This document shows positions 1 to 3,954 of a stretch of DNA of 5,359 bases, piece by piece. The notes below the pieces were generated by a model. That model was not told where the DNA came from, did not search any database, and worked only from the letters and a program-made list of their open reading frames with translations. Made by a program: the position numbers and the translations under genes. Each line of letters begins with the position of its first letter. Positions within the stretch are counted from its first letter, which is position 1. The stretch spans positions 1 through 5,359 of the forward strand of contig JACQCN010000437.1 in assembly GCA_016201575.1 (NCBI GenBank). Reading direction: 5' to 3'. This stretch comes from Candidatus Rokuibacteriota bacterium. Lineage in GTDB: Bacteria; Methylomirabilota; Methylomirabilia; Rokubacteriales; CSP1-6.

Positions 1-17
1 CCGGTCAGGTCAGCCAT
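1..17 (-). CDS. Possible start of a further minus-strand gene, cut by the window edge
   Basis: An ATG at 17-15 on the minus strand follows directly after the TAG stop (20-18) of the reductase-tail fragment and reads Met-Ala-Asp-Leu-Thr before the window ends. A purine-rich GGGAGAAG stretch lies about 10 bases upstream, a little far for a ribosome site. Stop-then-start abutment is typical of genes within an operon, so this may be the next gene of an old operon whose preceding gene is now mostly lost. Five codons cannot identify a product, and the ATG could be chance. Confidence 0.25.
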
Positions 18-143
18 CTACCAGAACTTCTCCCAGCGGACGGCATTTTTGTCGAGCCCCTTGGCCACCAGGAGAGCGCGCACCGCGTTGATCGTGTCGC
101 CCCCGCCCGAGACGTAGGCGACGAGCGTGGCGACGCTGTGCAC
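18..143 (-). pseudogene. Orphan C-terminal tail of a ferredoxin/flavin-reductase-like oxidoreductase
   Basis: The last 41 codons of this frame look like real protein. They contain AYVSGGGDTINAVRALL, then KGLDKNAVRWEKFW and a TAG stop. This resembles the end of the NAD(P)-binding domain of FAD-dependent ferredoxin or flavin reductases, where an AYxCGG-x-x-hI-x-AV segment is followed by a short helix, a strand and a terminal E/D-K-F. The usual Cys is Ser here. Upstream the frame loses all protein character, because from base 158 the DNA encodes the LLM oxidoreductase in another frame; no FAD-binding domain or nucleotide-binding glycine loop is present. The left limit of homology is uncertain. 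GTG at 143-141 is the only plausible start if the tail were made on its own, and I see no clear ribosome site for it. Most likely it is the 3' remnant of a gene whose body was replaced by the LLM gene. The family call comes from motif shape only. Confidence 0.5.
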
Positions 144-157
144 GAGCCGGTCGCACG

Positions 158-1084
158 CTAGGCGGGCCCGCGGAAGCGCGGGAGGATCTCGGCGGCGATC
201 GTCTCGATCTGCGGGCCGTCGGCGGCGGGGTCGCCGATCGGGCTCAGGATGAAGTACTCGCAGCCCGCCTCGACGAACTTCGCGAGGGTCTCGGCGCACT
301 GCGCCGGCGTGCCGATCACGCCGTAGCGGCCGGCGAGCGGGCCGAAGTCCAGGTTGTAGCGCTGCGACAGCCGGCTGACCCAGGCCTCCCGCGCCGACTC
401 GTAGTCGCGCCCGACCGTGATGAAGGCCAGGTGGGCGCGCGCGAAGCCGTCGAGCGAGCGGCCGGCGGCGCCGGCGGCCGCGCGGATCTTCTCGAGGCTC
501 TGGCGGTAGCGATCCGGCGTCACCACGTAGGAGACCCACCCCTGCCCGAGGCGGCCCGCGCGGGCGAGCGCGGCGTCCGAGCGCCCCCCGATCCAGATCG
601 GTGGGCCGCCGGGCTGCACGGGCTTGGGATCGAGGCTCACGCCCTCGAAGCTCGTGAACCGGCCCTTGAACGTGGCCGGCGCGTCACGCCAGAGGGTCCG
701 CAGCACCTCGATGCCCTCGTCGACGCGCGCCCCGCGCTCGCGGTGGAGGACGCCGCTGGCCTCGAACTCCTTGGGGTTCTCGCCGCCCACGCCGACGCCC
801 AGGACCAGCCGGCCGCCGGAGAGCGCGTCGAGGGTGGAGGTGATCTTCGCCACGATCGTCGGGTGCCGCAGGGCCAGCAAGTAGACCGCGGTGCCGATCT
901 GGAGCCGCGTGGTCACGCTCGCGTAGGAGGCGAGGAGCGTGAGCGACTCGTACATCGGCAGGTAGAAGCTCACGTGGTCGCCGGTGAAGACGCCGTCGAA
1001 GCCCAGCGCCTCGATGCGGCGGACCAGCGCCCACTGCTCCGCGGGCGAGTGGAGCGACAGCGACACCCCGAACCTAGGAGACAT
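158..1084 (-). CDS. LLM-class flavin/F420-dependent oxidoreductase
   Basis: A 308-aa luciferase-like monooxygenase-superfamily protein, normal length for the single-subunit (beta/alpha)8 members that use F420 or FMN to oxidise or reduce small organic substrates in the cytoplasm. Visible family features are the N-terminal strand FGVSLSL (residues 5-11), LGFDGVFTGDHV (27-38), the segment after it with RLQIGTAVYLL (60-70), the signature LDALSGGRLVLGVGVGG (85-101), a K-G-R-F stretch near 140-143, PPIWIGG (161-167) and RAGRLGQGW (175-183). The ATG at 1084 is chosen because the protein then begins just before the first core strand. A further in-frame ATG at 1174 would add 30 Pro/Arg/Gly-rich residues encoded by repeat DNA. 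The ribosome site is weak (GAGAAATGG before the ATG). The first codons have a decayed duplicate upstream (1234-1264). Its stop is followed within about 15 bases by the reductase-tail fragment. Substrate, and F420 versus FMN, cannot be decided from sequence. Confidence 0.93.
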   Translation of the reverse strand: MSPRFGVSLSLHSPAEQWALVRRIEALGFDGVFTGDHVSFYLPMYESLTLLASYASVTTRLQIGTAVYLLALRHPTIVAKITSTLDALSGGRLVLGVGVGGENPKEFEASGVLHRERGARVDEGIEVLRTLWRDAPATFKGRFTSFEGVSLDPKPVQPGGPPIWIGGRSDAALARAGRLGQGWVSYVVTPDRYRQSLEKIRAAAGAAGRSLDGFARAHLAFITVGRDYESAREAWVSRLSQRYNLDFGPLAGRYGVIGTPAQCAETLAKFVEAGCEYFILSPIGDPAADGPQIETIAAEILPRFRGPA

Positions 1085-1120
1085 CCATTTCTCGTTGAGC
1101 GCCGGCCTCGCCGACAACCC
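1050..1120 (-). repeat. Direct repeat unit A, overlapping the LLM gene start
   Basis: This 71-bp stretch matches unit B (1234-1312) in the same orientation. The part covering the LLM start region, 1050-1080, is identical to 1234-1264 at 26 of 31 positions, and all five differences are transitions. The match resumes at the hairpin, where 1099-1120 corresponds to 1289-1312. Between them the spacer is 18 bases here and 24 in unit B, and there is a further 2-base gap in the hairpin arm. The unit therefore joins a hairpin repeat to the first codons of an LLM gene. Confidence 0.75.
1099..1117. repeat. Palindromic hairpin repeat, copy 1 (degenerate)
   Basis: The left arm GCGCCGGC and a CTC loop match the other two copies, but the right arm is GCCGACAA instead of GCCGGCGC, so only the inner five bases pair. 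It lies 14 bases upstream of the LLM start codon, inside repeat unit A. Confidence 0.6.
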
Positions 1121-1200
1121 GGCTTCCCGAGGAGGTCCCGGAGGGGACAGCCCGCGCCCCGGATCTGATCGCAAGCATGTCGGACCGAGTCACCGCTTCG

Positions 1201-1221
1201 CGCGCCGGCTTTGCCGGCGCG
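1201..1221. repeat. Palindromic hairpin repeat, copy 2
   Basis: Perfect inverted repeat with 9-bp arms CGCGCCGGC and GCCGGCGCG around a TTT loop. The left outer flank reads CTTCG (1196-1200); the corresponding TTCGA lies just before copy 3. So the family shares a flank on one side only, as expected of a dispersed REP-like element with polarity rather than a chance palindrome. Confidence 0.7.
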
Positions 1222-1233
1222 ACGATCACAGGG

Positions 1234-1312
1234 TAGAGCGATAGCGACACCTCGAACCCAAGAGGTCGGCGCACCGGCCCCCCTTCGAGCGCCGGCTTCG
1301 CCGGCGCAATCC
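1234..1312 (-). repeat. Direct repeat unit B with a ghost LLM gene start
   Basis: Second copy of unit A. On the minus strand it reads a possible GTG codon and then VRRPLGFEVSLSLYP, close to the real protein's start SPRFGVSLSLHSP. The likeness ends after about ten residues, just before hairpin copy 2, and no further LLM sequence follows. It is either the remains of a paralogous LLM gene deleted except for its head, or a local duplication of the hairpin plus gene start. A functional short gene is unlikely. Confidence 0.7.
1289..1307. repeat. Palindromic hairpin repeat, copy 3
   Basis: Perfect inverted repeat, arms GCGCCGGC and GCCGGCGC with a TTC loop, preceded by CTTCGA. It differs from copy 2 mainly in the loop. 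Such short GC-rich palindromes between genes are typical of REP-like elements; they can also slow transcription or protect the 3' end of an mRNA. It lies about 50 bases downstream of the aldolase/SDR stop. Confidence 0.7.
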
Positions 1313-1325
1313 ACGGGGGGAGGTT

Positions 1326-1351
1326 CGGAAGGGGGGCAAAGCCCCCCTCCG
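1326..1351 (-). terminator. Strong hairpin after the aldolase/SDR stop codon
   Basis: Starting five bases after the TAA stop (1359-1357), the DNA forms a stem of GGGGGGC with GCCCCCC around a three-base loop (1331-1347). One bulged A (1330) separates this from four outer pairs, CGGA with TCCG. Position and strength fit a transcription terminator or 3'-end stabiliser for the minus-strand transcript. After the stem the minus strand reads TTCCGAACC, so the U-tract of a classical intrinsic terminator is nearly absent. It may instead belong to the same group of short-loop intergenic palindromes as the GCGCCGGC hairpins. Confidence 0.55.
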
Positions 1352-1356
1352 AGTGC

Positions 1357-3399
1357 TTAGCGGGGGAACGCATCGCGCAGGCCTCCGTCGACCGTGACCG
1401 TGCAGCCGGTGGTCTTGCTCGAGCGGTCCGAGGCGAGGAACAGGATCGCCTCCGCGACGTCCTCGGGGAGGATGGGCGCCTCCAGGAGGTTGCGCTTCCG
1501 GTAGTAGTCCTCGAGCTGGTCGACGCCGATGCCCTGGGCGGCGGCGCGCTCGCGGCGGATCTCCTCGGACCAGAGCTTCGAGTCCTGGAAGACCGCGTCC
1601 GGGTTCACGATGTTGGACCGGATGCCCACGGGGCCGCCCTCGATCGCGACCACCTTGGCGAGCTGGGCCTCGGCGGCCTTCGAGGCCGAGTAGGCCGCGA
1701 AGTCCTTGCCGGGCGACATCACGTTCTTGGTGGCGACGAACACCGTCGCGCCGCCGCGACCCTGGGACTTGAAGAGGCGGAGCGCCGCCCGGGCCACGAG
1801 GAAGTGCCCCGTCGCGTTCACCGCGAACGAGCGCTCCCAGTCGGCCAGCTCCATCCGGTTGACGGCGGCGCCGTGGGCGATGCCGGCGTTGGACACCAGG
1901 ATGTCGAGGCCCCCGTAGGCGAGCACCGCGGCCTCGAAGGCCTGCTCGACCGACCCCTCGCTCGCCACGTCCATGCGCACCCCGAGCGCGCGGCCGGCCC
2001 CGCTGGCCGAGACGATCTCGTCGGCCACCTTGCGCGCTCCCGCCGCGTCGAGGTCGCCGACGACGACGTGGGCGCCCTCGCGGGCGAGCCGGGCGGCCGT
2101 GGCGCGCCCGATCCCCGAGGCGCCGCCCGTGACCAGCGCCACCCGCCGCGCCAGCTCCTTCTCCGGCGGCGCCAGCGTGAGCTTGTAGAGCTCGAGCGGC
2201 CAGTACTCGACGTCGAAGGCGTCCCGGGCCGAGAGCGAGACGTAGCGGCCGAAGGCCGAGGCGTTGCCGAGCACGGCGATCGTGTGACGGTAGATGTCGT
2301 CGACGATGCCGGCCGTGCGCTTGTCCTTGCCGGCGGTGAACATGCCGAGGCCGGGCACCAGCACCACGCGCGGCATCGGATCCGTGAGCGTGAGGCCGGG
2401 GGGCGCGTGGCCGGTGAAGTAGGCGGTGTAGTCGGCGACGAACCGCTCGACGGCGGACGCGATCACGGGCACCAGGCGCTCGGGATCGTCGGCGGGGACG
2501 TAGCAGGGCAGGCGCTTGGAGTAGATCGTGTGGTCGGGCGTGGCGGGCCCGATCTGGGAGAGCGCGCCGGCCTCGGCCGACGAGACGAACTCGAGCACCT
2601 CGTCGCCGTCGTCGAAGGCGAGGATCGACCGGCCGAGCAGCCCCCGCAGCCGCGGCGCGACCGCCACCGCCACCCGGCGGCGCTCCCCCGCGGGCAGCGC
2701 GGGCACCCGCGCTCCGCCGAAGACCTTCCGCCCCTTCTTCCGCTCCGCGATCGCCTCCTCGGCGGGCGTGATCAGCTCGATCGTGGCCTCGTAGGCCTCG
2801 CGGACCGTCCGGCCCCAGGCGATCGTCCCGTGCTTCTCGAGGATCAGGGCCTTCGCGTCGGGGTTGGCGCGGATCGTGTCGGCCACGTCCCTGGAGATGC
2901 GGAAGCCCGGCCGCCGGTAGGCAAGGGGCCGCACGCTCCGGCCGTACACGCCCGCGATGACCTCCCGCGCGCGGTCGTTGTTGGTCAGCGAGACGATCGC
3001 GTCGGCGTGGGTGTGGATCACGGCCTCGGCCGGCAAGAAGCCGTGCAGCAGCGTCTCGATCGAGGGGCGCGCGCCGCCCACGTCCTGGAGGGCGTGGGCG
3101 AGGTAGGCCACCATCTCCTCGTCGCCCATGTCCTCGCGGTCGAGGAGGGCGAGGATGTCCTCCATGCGGACGCCGGGAAAGTCCTTCTTCTGGACCGACT
3201 TGAGATCGGAGCCGCTCCCCTTCACGCGCAGCACGGGGATCTGGCGGCCCCGGTGGTCGCGCTCGGCGACCTTGATCGACGTGTTGCCGCCGCCCCACAC
3301 CACGAGCGAGGTCTCGGCGCCGATCAGCCGCGAGGCGTAGACGAGGAGATCGAGGCCGGCGAGCGCGCGCGCGTCAGCGTCGGACCAGCGGGATTTCAT
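1357..3399 (-). CDS. Bifunctional class II aldolase / short-chain dehydrogenase
   Basis: Two fused enzymes, 680 aa from this start (numbers below count from the upstream Met at 3414; subtract 5). The N-terminal half is a zinc-dependent class II aldolase/adducin domain: GGGNTSIKV (41-49), VKGSGSDL (64-71), HTHADAI with metal ligands H134 and H136, and EKHG with the third ligand H195. The C-terminal half is an NAD(P)-linked SDR: VTGGASGIG (428-436), acidic D454 after strand 2 suggesting NAD, SNAG (508-511), YSASK with catalytic Y575 and K579, and VDGGLRDAFPR at the end. Relatives with this order and length are annotated as rhamnulose-1-phosphate aldolase/lactaldehyde dehydrogenase (the RhaEW/YuxG type), which cleave a ketose phosphate and convert the lactaldehyde released. 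No rhamnose genes are nearby, so the substrate is open. The usual catalytic Ser, 13 residues before the Tyr, appears to be T562. ATG 3399 is preferred because relatives begin near K-S-R-W and GGTGGGA lies 6 bases upstream; ATG 3414 lacks a ribosome site. Confidence 0.94.
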   Translation of the reverse strand: MKSRWSDADARALAGLDLLVYASRLIGAETSLVVWGGGNTSIKVAERDHRGRQIPVLRVKGSGSDLKSVQKKDFPGVRMEDILALLDREDMGDEEMVAYLAHALQDVGGARPSIETLLHGFLPAEAVIHTHADAIVSLTNNDRAREVIAGVYGRSVRPLAYRRPGFRISRDVADTIRANPDAKALILEKHGTIAWGRTVREAYEATIELITPAEEAIAERKKGRKVFGGARVPALPAGERRRVAVAVAPRLRGLLGRSILAFDDGDEVLEFVSSAEAGALSQIGPATPDHTIYSKRLPCYVPADDPERLVPVIASAVERFVADYTAYFTGHAPPGLTLTDPMPRVVLVPGLGMFTAGKDKRTAGIVDDIYRHTIAVLGNASAFGRYVSLSARDAFDVEYWPLELYKLTLAPPEKELARRVALVTGGASGIGRATAARLAREGAHVVVGDLDAAGARKVADEIVSASGAGRALGVRMDVASEGSVEQAFEAAVLAYGGLDILVSNAGIAHGAAVNRMELADWERSFAVNATGHFLVARAALRLFKSQGRGGATVFVATKNVMSPGKDFAAYSASKAAEAQLAKVVAIEGGPVGIRSNIVNPDAVFQDSKLWSEEIRRERAAAQGIGVDQLEDYYRKRNLLEAPILPEDVAEAILFLASDRSSKTTGCTVTVDGGLRDAFPR

Positions 3400-3421
3400 C
3401 GCTGGTCCCACCATAGCCCAA

Positions 3422-3451
3422 GGCCGGGAACGAGTAAAATCAATCCCGGCC
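3422..3451 (-). promoter_or_regulatory. Inverted repeat with AT-rich loop: candidate operator/promoter of the aldolase/SDR gene
   Basis: Perfect 8-bp arms GGCCGGGA (3422-3429) and TCCCGGCC (3444-3451) flank a 14-base AT-rich centre, the most AT-rich spot in the neighbourhood. On the minus strand the centre reads TTTTACT (3439-3433), a possible -10 element. That would place a transcription start near 3426 and give a leader of roughly 27 bases to the ATG at 3399. A dimeric repressor binding the arms would cover this -10. I could not find a convincing -35. With no T-run after it, it is a poor terminator. The stop codon of the SGNH tail (3442-3440) lies inside it. Confidence 0.4.
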
Positions 3452-3583
3452 GATCCGGCTCCGAAGCCTCTGCCCCATCGCCTCCGCCCACCGGGCGGAG
3501 CCGGCGTCGGACGGATGGTAGCCGTCCTCCGCGATCAGGTCGGGCCGGCGGGGCACCTCCCGCCCGCTCAGCGCCCGGTCGCC
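3440..3583 (-). pseudogene. Orphan C-terminal tail of an SGNH/GDSL-type hydrolase
   Basis: On the minus strand, 47 codons and a TGA stop (3442-3440) read as convincing protein: SGREVPRRPDLIAEDGYHPSD (first part), then AGSARWAEAMGQRLRSR and a short end. This is the typical last block of SGNH/GDSL esterases and lipases, where an Asp-x-x-His-Pro motif (here D-G-Y-H-P) supplies the catalytic Asp and His, followed by a G-x-x-x-W-A-E-x-h helix. The nucleophile GDS block and the Gly and Asn blocks (about the first 150-200 residues) are missing. Upstream in the same frame lies the TGA stop (3586-3584) of the small membrane protein. There is no ATG start; a GTG within the frame has no evident ribosome site. 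I read it as the 3' remnant of a deleted hydrolase gene. The family call is firm from the motif; loss of function is inferred from the missing blocks. Confidence 0.7.
3482..3500. repeat. Perfect 8-bp hairpin inside the SGNH tail
   Basis: Arms CTCCGCCC and GGGCGGAG surround a 3-base loop. The 8-3-8 geometry matches the intergenic hairpins at 1201-1307, but the arm sequence differs. It encodes the conserved S-A-R-W-A-E stretch, so codon content may explain it. It lies about 85 bases after the stop of the small membrane protein gene and could end or stabilise that transcript; there is no T-tract. Confidence 0.35.
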
Positions 3584-3814
3584 TCAGGGCGCCATCGCGA
3601 GCAGCTTCGGCGGCGGCGGGGGCAGGGCCGCCTCGCCCCGCTGGCGCTCGCGCACGTTGGCGATCACCAGGAGGGCGACGAGGGCGACGACGACGACGGC
3701 CCCGCCGATGAGCAGCGCCACCGTCGTCGGCTCGAAGGCCTCCGCGCGGGCGGGCTGGACGGCGGTCACGAGCACGACGACGAGGACCAGGATCGCGGCG
3801 ATTCGCTTCGTCAT
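3584..3814 (-). CDS. Small secreted/membrane protein with signal sequence and one further membrane segment
   Basis: A 76-aa protein I do not recognise. Residues 1-24 look like a signal peptide: basic MTKR, a hydrophobic run of Ile/Val/Leu/Ala, then QPARA followed by EA as a likely signal-peptidase site. Residues about 31-52 form a second hydrophobic helix (TTVALLIGGAVVVVALVALL), followed by a charged patch RERQRGE and a tail with five prolines. If the first segment is cleaved, the mature protein would be about 52 residues with one membrane helix and a short, probably cytoplasmic, tail. ATG 3814 is supported by a TAGGG motif about 7 bases upstream and by the well-formed signal peptide. The gene is divergent from the acyl-CoA synthetase across about 140 bases. 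Its TGA stop is in frame with the SGNH tail that follows. Function unknown; small single-helix proteins of this kind are often poorly conserved. Confidence 0.6.
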   Translation of the reverse strand: MTKRIAAILVLVVVLVTAVQPARAEAFEPTTVALLIGGAVVVVALVALLVIANVRERQRGEAALPPPPPKLLAMAP

Positions 3815-3954
3815 TGGCCTACCCTACAGGCTTTCCCCCCGCGTGCCAAATGCCAAGTGCCGCCCGGGGTGCGCGGGCGGGGCAACTGTGCCATGTTAGA
3901 GGGCGCCCGGGAGCCGGCCCGGCACTCATTCCCGCGGGAGGGCGAGGAGGCGAC
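3815..3954. promoter_or_regulatory. Divergent intergenic region (small membrane protein / acyl-CoA synthetase)
   Basis: These 140 bases must carry the promoters of both divergent genes. Visible elements are three tandem 7-mers, TGCCAAA, TGCCAAG and TGCCGCC (3844-3864), and an inverted repeat with 7-bp arms CCGCCCG (3860-3866) and CGGGCGG (3874-3880). There is also a 21-codon open frame from ATG 3893 whose TGA overlaps the synthetase start as ATGA. The least GC-rich parts, around 3846-3857 and 3883-3898, are the likeliest -35/-10 zones for the plus strand, but no good consensus pair is present. Confidence 0.45.
3945..3950 (+). promoter_or_regulatory. Strong ribosome binding site of the acyl-CoA synthetase
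   Basis: AGGAGG lies four bases before the ATG at 3955. It decides the start: the in-frame ATGs at 3967 and 3970 lie too far from it. Confidence 0.8.

Larger units (their letters stand above)
1085..1356. other. 272-bp repeat-rich gap between the aldolase/SDR and LLM genes
   Basis: This gap lies between two minus-strand genes. In minus-strand order it holds a strong hairpin right after the aldolase/SDR stop (1326-1351), hairpin copy 3 (1289-1307), a decayed copy of the LLM gene's 5' end (1234-1264), hairpin copy 2 (1201-1221), about 80 bases with no structure I recognise (1121-1200), and degenerate hairpin copy 1 (1099-1117) just before the LLM start. No convincing -35/-10 pair is visible. 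The open frames crossing it are rich in Pro, Arg, Ala and Gly and look like translated repeat. Confidence 0.8.

Noticed and set aside
431..1168. 245-codon plus-strand open frame
   Set aside because: Antisense to the LLM gene, with biased composition and no recognisable fold.
1085..1174. 30-residue N-terminal extension of the LLM protein from ATG 1174
   Set aside because: The added residues come from the degenerate hairpin repeat and its flanks; the conserved fold begins right after ATG 1084.
1099..1307. CRISPR array from the repeated palindromes
   Set aside because: The copies are only about 20 bp, unevenly spaced (about 80-100 bp apart), one is decayed, and two lie in larger direct repeats; there are no regular spacers and no cas genes.
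1226..3298. 690-codon minus-strand open frame
   Set aside because: Same strand as the aldolase/SDR but shifted by one base; the product is Arg/Gly/Pro-rich without motifs, a frame shadow.
3400..3414. Start of the aldolase/SDR at ATG 3414
   Set aside because: It adds five residues, has no ribosome site, and would leave only about 12 bases of leader from the candidate -10; ATG 3399 fits better, although the upstream start cannot be excluded.
3422..3451. Intrinsic terminator for the small membrane protein transcript
   Set aside because: The loop is 14 bases and no T-run follows on the minus strand; the position suits an operator better.
3584..3586. Selenocysteine or programmed readthrough at the TGA between the small membrane protein and the SGNH tail
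   Set aside because: The hairpin downstream (3482-3500) is about 85 bases away, too far for a bacterial SECIS element, and Cys/Sec is not expected at that position of the hydrolase family.
1804..3711. 635-codon plus-strand open frame
   Set aside because: It lies opposite the aldolase/SDR gene and gives an Arg/Gly/Asp/His-rich product with no domain; stop-free antisense frames are common in very GC-rich genes.
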